Shown here one piece after another: positions 23,825 through 35,657 of a stretch of 64,000 bases of DNA; within the stretch, counting starts at the first letter, position 1, and each line of letters opens with the position of its first letter. Under the pieces are notes generated by a model. That model made no database searches, was not told the origin of the DNA, and saw only the letters and a list, made by a program, of their open reading frames with translations. The DNA comes from Linanthus parryae (taxonomy: Eukaryota > Streptophyta > Magnoliopsida > Ericales > Polemoniaceae). The DNA is taken from assembly GCA_023055425.1 (NCBI GenBank), contig JALGPY010000002.1:142411927-142475926 (forward strand), in the 5' to 3' direction. A program made the translations under genes and the position numbers.

Positions 23825-26800
23825 ATGTCCTCACGCGGGCATGGGGATATCCCTGGGCAAATCAATCAAATCGAGCAAGTTGCGCTGACGAAAGAGCCAA
23901 CACAGGGCGCTCCAGACGAGAAACTCAAAGAAGCGCCTGAATGCATGGAAGACAGGCCAAGACCACAAAAGCAAGAACTAAAGGAAGTGTTCCTCAGCCC
24001 GAACGAGGAAAAGAAAAGGCCAGTCTTCCTGAGTGCGGACCTCACAAGCGAAGAGGAACAAGGACTGCTACAGCTCCTAACTGAATACAAGGACGTGTTC
24101 GCATGGGAGTACGATGAGATGCCGGGTCTGGATACAAGCATCACCATGCACCGTTTAGATATCATCCCAGGGTCTAAACCGGTCAAGCAAAGCACCAGAA
24201 GCTTCAGGCCAGAGCTCAACGTGAAGATCAAGCAGGAGATTGTCAAACTCCTAGATGCCAAGTTCATAGAACCGAATCATCATCCCACATGGCTGGCTAA
24301 CATCGTGCCGGTGGTAAAGAAGAACGGACAGCTCCGCATCTGCGTGGACTTCCGAGATCTCAATCGCTTCTGCCCTAAGGACGATTTCCCACTGCCCAAC
24401 ATCGACTTGCTTATCGATTCAACAGCAGGCCATCGCATGTTCAGTTTCATGGACGGTTTCAGCGGGTACAATCAAATCAAGATGGATCCCGAAGATGCGC
24501 GGAAAACTGCGTTCATCACTCCTGTGGGGGTATTTAACTACACGGTGATGCCGTTCGGTCATAAGAACGCAGGCGCGACCTATCAGCGGGCCATGATGGC
24601 TCTATTCCACGACATGATGCACAAAGAGGTGGAATTCTATGTGGATGACCTGGTGGTTAAATCCAAACACGAAGCGGATCACTTTGCAGACCTGCGAAAG
24701 GTGTTCAACAGATGCAGGAACTTTCAACTGAAAATGAACCCCATGAAATGCGCGTTCGGCGTGACCTCGGGAAAGTTCTTGGGATGTGTAGTCCATCGCC
24801 AAGGGATCGAGCCTGGCCCTGCGAAAGTGTCAGCCATCACCAGCATGACGCCACCCCACAACCAAAGTACCTTGAAAACATTCTTGGGAAAACTGTCATA
24901 TCTGCGGAGATTCATCCCAGCAATTGCCGAAATCACGTGCTGTTTCAGCACTCTTCTCAAGAAGGACGCTGCGTACAACTGGGCTCCGGACCACGAAGCC
25001 GCGTTCGTAAAGCTGAAGGAGCTACTCACGTCCTCAAAGATAATGATCGCGCCTCAACTGGGATCATCGCTTCTGCTATATCTGACATCAACAAGGAGAT
25101 CTATAGGAGCACTCTTGGCTCAGGAGTATGAAGGCCAAGAGAGGCCCATCTACTATATCTCTCGCATTGTGCAGCCTGCTGAATCAAGGTACACAGACAT
25201 CGAACGTCATTGCCTTGCTTTATTCTTTGTGATAGAGAAGTTGAGACACTATTTTGCATCGCACAAAGTAGTGGTGGTCACCAAGAGCGACCCCATAAGA
25301 TACCTGCTAACTCACACTACTCCGGGCGGGAGACTGGCGAAATGGTACATGACCATCTCTCAATACGATATCACATGCGTGAAACCAAGAGCGATCAAGT
25401 CGCAGGCGATAGCGGATCTGTTGGCACAGTTTCCCGACAACAGCCACGAACACGTGATCGAAGAAGAGCTAGAAGGCCCTGAAATCTACGCAATCGACGT
25501 GCCCTATTGGACCCTCCACTTCGACGGTTCGTCAACCAGGAAAGGCGGAGGCATTGGGATAGTCTTGACAAAGCCGGACGGGGAAGTCATACAGATGTCC
25601 GCAAAGCTCAACTTCGCAGTCACAAACAACGAAGCGGAATACGAGGCTCTCATCGCGGGGCTCCGTGCGGCGAAAGCTTTGGAAGTGAGCAACTTAACGG
25701 TCATGGGAGATTCCAAACTGATTGTTAAGCAAGCCTCGGGCGAATATGGTTTAAAGGAGATCAACCTCCTGTCTTACCGCACCCTAGTACAAAAGCTGAT
25801 GCAGCAATTCTGCGATGTGAAATACGAGCACAAGCCCCGAGCGGACAACAGGCACGCAGACGCCTTAGCAACCATGGGATCTGAGGTCAGCATAGACAAA
25901 TGCCCCGCAAGGATTTCCATTGAAGTGCGAACATCGTCGGAATTAACAAAAGATGCATGCGATGACGAACACATGGATGACGCAGACTGGCGGAAAGCAA
26001 TCCTGCAAGCTATTGCGAAAGGCACCAGCAGCGAAAGCTGGGCGCTCACAAAAGGATACTGCATCCACGAAAACACTCTTTACTACAAGGGTCCTGGAGG
26101 AATACTCATGCGATGTGTCTCCGAGCAAGAGGGACAACAGCTGTTAGAAAAGATTCACCAACACGCTTGCGGAGAAAGCGAGGTGTCAATCTAGAGAAAG
26201 GCTCAGAGATATGGCATTCATTGGCCGGGCATGTCAACAGCCGCAGCCCTGATACAAGGGAAGTGCGAAAGTTGCGCACTAATCAAAGATTCTCTACTCG
26301 TCGCCCTAACCGATGACGACACGGACTGGAGAAAGCCACTGTTTGATTTCCTCACCCAGGGCACCGTGCCCGAATCGAGAAGAGAAGCCGAAAAATTGAA
26401 AAGGAAAGCGTCTCGATACGTGGTACAGGAAAACTTGCTTTGGCGAAGAGGTCACGAGGGCAACTTGCTGCGATGTCTAGACGGCAGAGAGGCACAAGAA
26501 GTCATGGACCTTTCTCATCAGGTGGAACACCAAGGAGGTGCGAAATTATGCAGACAGCTCCTTTCAATCGGATATTTCTGGCCCACGATGGAAGTCAATT
26601 GCCGCACCAAAGTGCGACGCTGCCAGGAATGCCAATTTAAAGGGAACCTAGTGCACGCTCGCGCCGTGGATCTACATGCACTAGGGACGCCATGGCCATT
26701 TCACACATGGGCTCTAGACTTCATCGGTCCCATCCGACCGACGTCACACGGGAACCATTTCATTCTCACCGCAACCGAGCTGTTCACCAAGTGGGTGGAA

Positions 26801-27550
26801 GCAATACCACTAAAGACGGCAAATGCGCTGGCTGTGGTCAACTTTATCCAGGAATGCATCGTATGCAGGTTCGGAATCCCAAACACCATTCTTTCAGATA
26901 ACGGTACTCCTTTTGTTAATCGCCAGGTAGCTGCAAAACTAGCGGAGTACAATATCAGGCAGATATGCTCTACCCCTTATTACCCAAAGGGAAACGGACA
27001 AGCCGAAGCGACTAACAAAACGCTGTTGAGAATTCTGAGCAAGATGGTCGCAGACGACCACAAGAAGTGGGCCGACTCCCTTAGCATAGCTCTGTGGGCC
27101 TACAGAACTTCTCCAAGGACACCCACAGGGGCCTCGCCATTCTTACTATGTTATGGGGCCGAAGCTGTAGTACCTGCGGAGGTTAGAGTCAATTCGGCAA
27201 GACTGGCCTTCCATGCACTCTATGAAAATCAACGCGATCATGACTTAGTCTTGCTGGAAGAAAAGCGAGAACAAGCCAAAAGGACCAACAAGCGGTACCA
27301 GGAAAGAATCGCTCGCGCCTACAATAAGACAGTCCAGCGAAGAGATTTCGCAGTCGGAGACCTGGTCTTGCGCGCATCTGACCACTGTATGCGGGAAGCA
27401 ACTCACCCAAAGTTCGCAGCTAATTGGGAAGGACCCTTCGAAGTCACAGAAGTCTTCGATAGTGGCTACTGCAGCATACGAAGGTTGCACGGCACAACCT
27501 CGACTCCAAGTTCAGTCAACATGCGCTGGATTAAGAAGTACTATCCCTGA
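23825..27550 (+). pseudogene. pol: Tat-1 pol: RT, dual RNase H, integrase; one nonsense codon
   Basis: One frame of 1,241 codons plus stop, broken only by TAG at 26,192 (TAT in Tat-2). RT runs about residues 120-330, with VCVDFRDLNRFCP-type text, FMDGFSGYNQIKMDPED and the catalytic FYVDDLVVK (24,635 on). The RT-linked RNase H (about 415-510) has YLTST where the catalytic Asp is expected. A second, archaeal-type RNase H (about 560-690) keeps acidic motifs HFDGSS, NNEAEYEAL, MGDSKLIV and ADNRHADALA. Integrase follows with its HHCC finger (SHQVEHQGG, RRCQECQ) and a D-59-D-35-E triad (codons at 26,717, 26,897 and 27,005). The stop lies between RNase H and integrase, so integrase could be made only by read-through. 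Confidence 0.92.
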
Positions 27551-27614
27551 CTTCTCTCATTTCATACGTTTTATGATAACGTGCTTAATGTCTCATGTGG
27601 CTATGATTTACGCA

Positions 27615-27700
27615 ATCTCCTCTCCCATATGAGAGGATTGTAATCCCATCTCTCCCATATGAGAGCGTTATAATAAAAGAATTCTCCCAAATGAGAAGTT
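27615..27700 (+). terminator. Three short hairpins with AATAAA just after pol
   Basis: Three dyads of the form CTCTC-6 nt-GAGAG follow the pol stop by about 70 bp. The third is TTCTC-CCAAAT-GAGAA, keeping the pairing with a changed base pair. AATAAA lies at 27,672-27,677 between the second and third. Tat-2 has the same layout (63,608-63,690, AATAAA at 63,661). It may be an internal polyadenylation signal for the gag-pol RNA; that is inference. Confidence 0.5.
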
Positions 27701-27774
27701 CATATTGCTAGCTGTTTATGTTGCTATATTTAATTTGTTATTACTGTTAACAATGGTTTATTCGCTGCAATAGC

Positions 27775-29260
27775 AATCCATACAACTGCGATCTTAATTG
27801 ATCATATAAGCCTATCTCTACGATAGCAGCTAATACAAATACGATCTCAAGTGATCATCTAAGCCTATCTCTCGCGATAGCAACCAATGCAAATACGATC
27901 TTAAGTGATCATCTAAGCCTATCTCTCACGATAGCAGCTAATGCAAATACGATCTTAAGTGATCATCTAAGCCTATCTCTCACGATAGCAGCCAATGCAA
28001 ATACGATCTTAAGTGATCATCTAAGCCTATCTCTCACGATAGCAGCTAATGCAAATACGATCTTAAGTGATCATCTAAGCCTATCTCTCACGATAGCAGC
28101 CAATGCAAATGCGATCTTAAGTGATCATCTAAGCCTATCTCTCACGATAGCAGCCAATGCAAATGCGATCTTAAGTGATCATCTAAGCCTATCTATCACG
28201 ATAGCAGCCAACGCAAACGCGATCTTAAGTGATCATCTAAGCCTATCTCTCACGATAGCAGCCAATGCAAATGCGATCTTAAGTGATCATCTAAGCCTAT
28301 CTCTCACGATAGCAGCCAACGCAAATGCGATCTTAAGTGATCATCTAAGCTTATCTCTCACGATAGCAGCCAATGCAAATGCGATCCTAAGTGATCATCT
28401 AAGCCTATCTATCACGATAGCAGCCAACGCAAACGCGATCTTAAGTGATCATCTAAGCCTATCTCTCACGATAGCAGCCAATGCAAATGCGATCTTAAGT
28501 GATCATCTAAGCCTATCTCTCACGATAGCAGCCAACGCAAATGCGATCTTAAGTGATCATCTAAGCCTATCTCTCACGATAGCAGCCAATGCAAATGCGA
28601 TCTTAAGTGATCATCTAAGCCTATATATCACGATAGCAGCCAATGCAAATGCGATCTTAAGTGATCATCTAAGCCTATCTCTCACGATAGTAGCCAACGC
28701 AAATGCGATCTTAATTGATCATCTAAAGCCTATCTCTTACGATAGCAGCCAAGCGCAAATGCGATCTCAATTGATTATAAAAGCCTATCTGTTACGATAG
28801 CAGCCTATACAAATGCGATCTTGATCGATCATCTAAGCCTATCTCTCACGATAGCGGTCTATACAAGTGCGATCTTAATTGATCACCTAAGCCTATCTGT
28901 TACGATAGCAACTCATAAGCAAAACAACCTTGCCTGATCTTCTCAAGCTTATCTGTTACGATAGCAACTTATATGCAAAGTGATTTTAGTTGATCACCCA
29001 AGCCTCTGTTACGAGGGCAACGCATGCGCAAAACGATCTTATTGAATCTTCTAAAAGTCTATCTGTTGCGATAGCAGTTTATGCGAGAAACGATCTCAAG
29101 CAATTCTCTAATAAAGCCTATCTGTTGTGATAGCAATCCGCACCACTTAACAATCTTAATTGATCTGCTAAGGACTATCCGCTACGATAGCAATGTTGTG
29201 AAAATGATCTCAAATGATCCACAACGGCCAACCACAAGCCCATCCGCCGAGATGGCACAT
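27775..29260 (+). repeat. 54 bp tandem array in Tat-1 3' region
   Basis: About 26 units of a 54 bp repeat. Each has GCCTATC-TCTCAC-GATAGC (a short hairpin) and GCGATCTTAAGTGATC. Units from about 27,840 to 28,720 are nearly identical; those at both edges diverge, as expected from unequal exchange. A 216 bp four-unit pattern repeats from 28,189 and 28,405. Tat-2 has a related array (63,740 to the window end). Tandem arrays in the 3' untranslated region of Tat elements are known sources of plant satellite DNA. Confidence 0.93.
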
Positions 29261-30450
29261 CTGCGAAAATATGATCTCGAACGATCTAACGAAACATCCG
29301 CGAAATTGATATCGCAGATGCAAAACCATTACATAGCAAGGCGAAATAAGCCAAAACGCATGCGAAATTGTATTTTGTTGCAAAGAAACAGCAGATAATA
29401 CAAAAGCTATATATCATTATGAGTCAAATGACTTACAATTTATCTGTCTAGATAGCAGCTTACAAGCGAAAAGCTCAAATCTAACTACGCAGCCAACATG
29501 GCTTACAATACATTCGAAAAATGGCTGACAAGCCAGAGACACACTAGGGAACTCCCGACTAAGAAAAGGAGGAACCCACCGGTCCTAACACCGGCAGTGC
29601 AACACGCAGATCTGCGGCCAAAGATCTATAGCGAAAGGGATGCTGCCGCGAAGAGATCAACTTGTCATTCGCTACATCCCTAGCAGCAAGGTCGGGGATG
29701 CAATACGCCCAAGACCCCAAGGAATGACAAAAGCCTCTGTCTGATCAAGATAGGCGCCGGAGGAGCTTCCTGTGCCGACAGATGCTACTCTGCAAAACAG
29801 GCGAAGCAGTCATTCCTCTGGTGATGGACTCCTTGTCATGTTGGACAAGGGCATTGACGAGCACCCCGAGCTCACAAATGTGAGGGCGACGGAGTCTTCT
29901 CCAGGGATGCTGAAGAAGAATTCCGCCGTTCATTACGAGACGGTAGCACGGTCACTTCGGCGCTGCACCTCGCCACGAGGCGGCCGGAAACATGACCTGC
30001 ACACATAATACACGAAGAAATTTCTTCGAACACACATGAGATGTTATCTCCATCTTCTTTATGATGGTTATAAAGAGCAATTTTCCTCATAAAGTGGATC
30101 TTGGAAACTATTTCTATAGCACAAAGCGCAAACTCAGGATTCAAAACTTGAAGTTGCCGTGAATCAACGAAAAATAAGCGTTGAAGCCAGCAGTCGTAAG
30201 GACTCACGGCAAAGCACATCTTTGGGATGAAGAATCCAAATAGCAAAGACAGAGTTTATATAGACCCTGTGGAGACTCTTCAATTGCCAAGGATGAGTCA
30301 GCAGAATTCAAAAGGAGGGTAAGTTCAATCACTTACGCCTTGAAAAGCGGTAACAATCAATTACCCTACTAAAGGCTACGACGATTCAGTTGCGTATCCT
30401 AATAAATGACGGATGGTCATGATTCGGATGGACTTCCCAAAAAAAGCGTG
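29261..30450. other. Tat-1 spacer between tandem array and antisense gene
   Basis: It has no recognised domain on either strand. One further diverged hairpin unit of the array lies near 29,441-29,458 (TATC-TGTCTA-GATA). A minus-strand frame at 29,872-30,246 lacks family motifs and splice context. I see nothing else to annotate. Confidence 0.4.
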
Positions 30451-30456
30451 TTTATT
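30451..30456 (-). terminator. Candidate poly(A) signal of the antisense gene
   Basis: TTTATT on the plus strand gives AATAAA on the minus strand, about 225 nt beyond the stop codon at 30,681. The distance fits a plant 3' UTR. Confidence 0.4.
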
Positions 30457-30680
30457 TGCCGAGATATTAGCGCGAAAATCAAGCAAAGTATCAACTGCTG
30501 ACGTCATAATTGGATATGCACAAAGATATCCTGTCAAATCCCGAAAAGGGCAAAACGGGCAAACTCATTGTTTGTTGTTAAAAAAAAGGGGGAGAAACCC
30601 TAGCAACATTACATTAATGTTTCAAGACATTACATTAATGTTTCAGCTATTTCCCTGTGTTCTTTTCAAAATTCGAAAAG

Positions 30681-33600
30681 TCAAAGCAAATTCTTGATTA
30701 AGGAGTCCTGGGGCTCGAACTGCTCGCTCAGCTTCTCTACCTGTTCCACTTCTTGCTTCAGTAGCTCGCATCTAGCATTCATCTCATGATACAGCTTCAG
30801 AGCTTCATCAACCTTTTGCTTCTGCTGCTCCACCTTCTGCTTCTCAGCTGCGAGATTCTGGTGGCCGAGTTTCAAAGTTACAGCTGCGCGAATCAGTGTG
30901 ATTCTGTCCTTAAGGAATTTGAAACCAAGTCTGCCCTGGACTTTGATCAGAAGATTTTGGCACATGCCACATAGCAGTTCAGCACTTTGAACAGAAATGG
31001 TCGCTGGCGTAGCCGCAGACAGCTGCTCCAGAATCCAAATGGCTTCAGTAAGGAACAGCCTCCTGTCAAAAGGCCCGATCTCCAGAGATCTCACAAACGA
31101 TCGGGGGTAGGCGAGACGCATTCGAACCACCCAGTCTACATCGGTTTGCTTCAAACCTAAAGTGATTTCAAAAATAAGTTACGATGTCAAAACTCGCAAG
31201 TGAATAATGCGATGTGCGAACGGTAAATCTTTACTTACCAGTTCCTTCCAGAATCTCATGAAGAGAAGGAATGCGAGTAGTCGGGGTGTTCAAAGATCGC
31301 CCTCGCTCCATGGCTCTCCTATCAGCTGCGAGCTCCAATCTCTCGTAGTCAGGAGGAAGAGTGTAGGCCGCACCAGCTGCGACTGCATTCCCAACCTGCG
31401 AGCCCCAAATGCTCCATGCAGGAATAGGTGCCTCTGGCTCAGTCATCGCCGGAGGCGAGGGAACAGCCGGAGTCGCCTGCTGAAGGACGCCCTCGGATGC
31501 GAAAGCATTAGCAGCATTTGTCCTTACCTCCTCAGCACCAGCATGGACACCTTCATCCATCGGCACAGCGTCAGCTTCGACATCATCGGAAAGTTCGATG
31601 ATATCCTCGCGAGGCTCACTTGCGTGTCCAGCAGCTGCGACGGGCTTCTCGGTATGGGAGCTCGGAATTGGAACATAGGATGCAGAAGGCTGACTTCTCT
31701 GCTCCAGCTCAGGTTCCTCAGCATGACCTACGATATTAAATGCGCTGATATGAGGTAACTTGTGTTATAAGTTATTTCGCTATCTTTACTAAAGCTAAGA
31801 GTAAGCACCTCCACGCGAAGGTGGGATTGAGGTATCCTCATCATACACTAGGGACGTGGAACCATGCCCTATCAGTGTGTCCTCACTAAGCAAGTCTTTA
31901 AGAGAAGCGTGACCTGGGATGCGAGTAAACCAGTCATGATTCTGCCTCAAGTGGCTACAGCCTAGTATGTGCATATCACTCAAATGATTACCTGAGGGTT
32001 CTCCGCATTTGCCTACTAACCAACGGCGAATGTCAGCCTTTGACACACCGTGCTTTAACGCACCCACAATAACATCTCTATAAGTTACTGCGAGATTAAA
32101 AATCTCACCTTTATCGCCACCTGCGATCTCTTCGAAATCCGCCTGGACTTGCTCCAAGGCTGCTGCATCCTCTCCGGGAACCTCATCTTCCTCCTCCACA
32201 TGAGGAGCCACTTCTTCGGGAAGCTCGTCTTCCTCGCCAACTGGGCGCGCTAAGTCTTCAACATGCTGCTCTTCGAGGCTCCGCTGTTTCACACGCTCAA
32301 GCTCCTCCTCCTGTCGCTGCCTTCTTCTTTCAGCAGCCTCTGCGGCTGTCTTCCGGGACTCAGCAAGAACGTCCTCGCTTATGGGATCATCTGAAATGCC
32401 AGAATGGGCATCTCTCTTTTGTCTCTTGGCCACAAGGCCACCAACGGTTTCATCATCATCATCTGCGAATACACAATTGGTTCAAAGAAGAAAATTGCAA
32501 AGAAGTCATGATAACTGGAAAGGAAATGCGACGGAAGTACCTCCTGATTCTTCCTCGTGCATCACAACTGTTACTTCTTCTTCATCACTTGCTTGGGGCT
32601 CCTGCCTCTCTTCCTCTTCCTCTTGGTTGAATGGAACGAAAGTCTCAACTGCGAGATCTTTCCGCACTTTTCTGGGCATGCGACCTTTGCCTTTGTCCTT
32701 GATAGAAAGGGACCTCACTGGGGGAGAAGCTGGAACACTTCTAGGGGAAGAAATCGTAATTCCCTTTTGCCTAGGTCTCTTCACTCTCGGCGCCGCAGTC
32801 GCTGGAGGGGACGGTTCATCTCTAGGAGGAGACGGAGCCGGAGGGTTGTCTATCAGCGAGTCGGCAAAAGTTTTCATGACTGCGCGAACCTTTGTTTCGA
32901 CCTCGGCGTCCATCCTCCATGCTAGCCGGAACGACTCCCCTTGCCTTCTGGTGGCAACAATGGTGTTAACCAGCGATTTGGAGCGATCACCAGCTGCGAA
33001 CCTCCGCACATGACACTGAAATAGTGCAGAATGAAAATATCAGCGTAAGCAAATCAAGAAGCTTAACGCACGCGAAGAAATTGCTTACCTCAGCAAACAC
33101 CTTGCTATATCTGACGACATGCGTGTCGCCCTTCTTGATTGCGGCGACTTGCTCCTTCAGAATGAAATCAGGGCACAAATGGTTCTCACGGTCCCACAGT
33201 GAGTAGCAACCATACTCAGACTCGCTCAAACTGCAATTGTGGCGAAACGGAAAAGAGTTTCTTTTGATCAAGGGGGCCCTACCTGGCTGCGCCGCCGCCT
33301 CCGTCTCAATCCTCGTTTGCTGGGCAACCCAGTATGCGAGCCAGTTCTGGGAACAACCACCCTCGCGAGTTCCCGCAGGCTGCTCAAAGGGAAGATTGTT
33401 CATGAAGACCGTCTTGCACTCCTTTGTCAGCAAGCGCTTGTAGCATCCTCTGATAATAGATTGGGGCCAGATTGATGGGGCCACCGCATCAAAACCAAAC
33501 TGAGAAGAAACCCGAGTGGGGTCAACATCCACTGTAAGCTTTTCATACCTTGGCGCGAGCTCACGAATATGCTCTGCAAGGGCAGGAAGGGAACCTCGCA

Positions 33601-34969
33601 GACACCAGCAAAAGAACTCACGATAGCGCTCGTGGAAATGCGGTCCCTTTTCAAAGAGAAGTTCTTCTGAGAAGACCATACCTTTGGAGGGGTATAGCTT
33701 TGGAAACCATCGCACATTCTCGATACGCGTGGCATAGGGCCTGGCAGTAAACTCCTTCCGTTTTTCGCATATCAGACTCCAAGCACACTTGGTGTTGCTT
33801 GCTCCAAACCATCTCGCAGCTCTTCCGCTGTTGCGCGCTTCTGTCTCGCCTGGGGGACACCACTTATCAAGCTTAAGAGCAGTCGGAGCATAAGACGGCC
33901 ATCGCTCGAAAAACCACATTGTCAAAAAGGAAATGTTGACAAAGGTCAGAACATCGAGGCGGCCACGCGACTCCCTCATAGCCAGAACCAGCTGATCGAG
34001 CCTATAATACAGTGTGCCCAAAACCAAGGGTCCGAGTGCGACTCTCTGGCCAAGAGCAAGCCTCACAGCAAGTGGCAGCACATGGTAGAAGACTCCGTCA
34101 TGGGGGTGACCATCAATCAAGTACCTCGACAGCCAGGCACAGAGAAAGGCACAAAGGGTCAAATGATAACCCTTGCCCTCTACGTAATTCTCGGCCTCCG
34201 GGTCCTCACTCAGAAGTTTCTTTGTAATGCTGCTGTTCGCATAGTCTCGGAAGAAGTACTGCAACCATTTGTTCCAGGTATTCTTCGCAGACGTATCAAC
34301 CAGCTGCCAGTTCGGAAGAGGCTTTGTAGTGGTCCACCTAGTGGAGATTTTCTTTACCTCTACTAGGCACTCCTCCGTCTGCGTGTACAAGGAAATCTCC
34401 GCAGATGTTCTCAAGGGACTCAGAGGGTCCACCTCGCCCATGGGGGAAAGCTCGTACAGCATTTGAACGTCCTCGAGTGTCGGGGCAGCCTCGAACTCAG
34501 CAAAATGGAACGTATGAGTCGCAGGCGAGTAACGAGACAGAAGGTCTAGAAGCATGGATTGATCCAACTTCACGGCAGCACCCTTCATAGCATGGATAGC
34601 AAAGTATACGCCGGCTTCGTTAAGAGTCACGGCGTGATGATCCAACACGTGGTCAATCCACTCATCCATATAGTCCAATTTCTGGACGAACGCCTGAGTA
34701 GAAATCGCAGTATATGGGAAGTGCCCGTTCTCGATCCCCAATCGAACTACATCCTCGGAACCAACCAACTCGAGCAAGGCTGAGTTAACTGGGCGAGTCA
34801 GCGTCAGCAATCGCTCAACTGGAACAGGATCAGGCATCCTCTTCGCCTTTACCCTCGCATGGTAGAAATCTTTGCCGCCTAAAAAGGGGGCTTTTCGCCA
34901 CAAGGCCTGCGGAAGGTCGGGTATCTCTTCATCTTCCTTCACGGGTCTGGTTACTCTTGTCTTGGCCAT
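30681..34969 (-). CDS. Antisense five-exon plant mobile domain protein in Tat-1
   Basis: Minus-strand exons: 34,969-33,089, 33,015-32,541, 32,462-31,809, 31,727-31,239, 31,156-30,681. The introns (73-82 nt) all have GT-AG ends (for example GAG|GTAAGCAA, TATTTCAG, ACTG|GTAAGTAA, CACTTTAG) and join in phase, giving 1,324 residues with no internal stop. The ATG at 34,969 is chosen because a strong pyrimidine tract with CTTCCACAG ends 2 nt before it. Residues about 130-480 match the plant mobile domain (aminotransferase-like, PMD): THTFHFAEFEAAPTLEDV (151-168), HVLPLAVRLALGQR, LGPLVLGTLYYRLDQL, FFERWPSYAP (353-362). Exon 2 adds a Pro-rich, basic RVKRPRQKG and an acidic run; exons 3 and 5 add coiled coils. 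PMD proteins such as MAIN/MAIL act in nuclear gene and transposon silencing; the role here is unknown. Extra antisense ORFs are known in Tat elements. Confidence 0.82.
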
Positions 34970-34971
34970 TC

Positions 34972-35400
34972 CTGTGGAAGAGCAAGAAAAAAGGGGGGAG
35001 AAATACCACACTTCAGTTTGAATTTTGGAATTCAAGATCTATGCAAAGGAAGACGAACAGTTCCGGTATCGATTTCAGAAATTGGGGAGTTGCAAGATCC
35101 AATATTGTTGAAAGATTAAAACGAAGCGGGTTCAAAGATCAAAGCCTCTTCACAAATTTCATGGGTTTACAGATTCAACGCAGTTCAAGGAAAACACTGG
35201 TATCTTAAATCAAAAGTAAACGAGGCCAACCTTGTTCTCTTGAAGCCTGCTTGGATATGCACAATTGAAGAATACGATCTGCAGTTCTGAACTGGTGATT
35301 GCTTATCTGGATCTGCTCTCGAAGATCTCCGGGTACCATTCACTTTAAGAGAAAAAAGTGATGCTTTGCAATAATGGGGGATACAAGGTATTTATCCAAA
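34972..35400 (-). promoter_or_regulatory. Promoter/5' UTR region of the antisense gene
   Basis: On the minus strand the start codon is preceded by a textbook 3' splice site: a long C/T run from about 35,011, then TTCCACAG ending near 34,972. This implies a 5' UTR intron; a possible donor is AACAAG|GTTGGCC near 35,230. A TATA-like GGATAAATACC lies at 35,397-35,387. The promoter would therefore be inside the element, between the antisense gene and the 3' LTR. Confidence 0.4.
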
Positions 35401-35643
35401 TCAATGAAGGGTTGCGTCCTTTCGATAGTCGAATCGCAACCGTCACCGTCGAATCGCGCAATCACAGGACAAGCTGACGTCACGCCTAAAACCCTAAAGG
35501 CCAGACGGCACGACTCTAGGGGTTTTAGGTCATAATGACACGCACGGGGGCTGAACTTACCCGTATTTGAATTGGTGCGTGGCGGCGACGCGTATGTTGG
35601 TTTCCGCGCATGGAAGTCTATACGGCTATGAGTCTTCACGCGC

Positions 35644-35656
35644 AGAAAGGGGGCTA
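35644..35656 (+). other. Polypurine tract of Tat-1
   Basis: AGAAAGGGGGCTA immediately precedes the 3' LTR. It is the site where plus-strand DNA synthesis would be primed. Confidence 0.7.
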
Positions 35657-35657
35657 A

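Noticed and set aside
24712..25131. 139-codon second frame within Tat-1 RT
   Set aside because: It overlaps the RT/RNase H frame out of phase, with no family motifs.
27840..28720. Regular short repeats resembling a CRISPR array
   Set aside because: The 54 bp units are contiguous, with no unique spacers, and lie in a plant retrotransposon 3' region. It is a tandem satellite array.
32381..33013. Long plus-strand frames opposite the antisense gene
   Set aside because: They are low-complexity Ser/Arg translations of the Pro- and Glu-rich exon 2-3 codons on the other strand. Splice sites and PMD motifs support only the minus strand.
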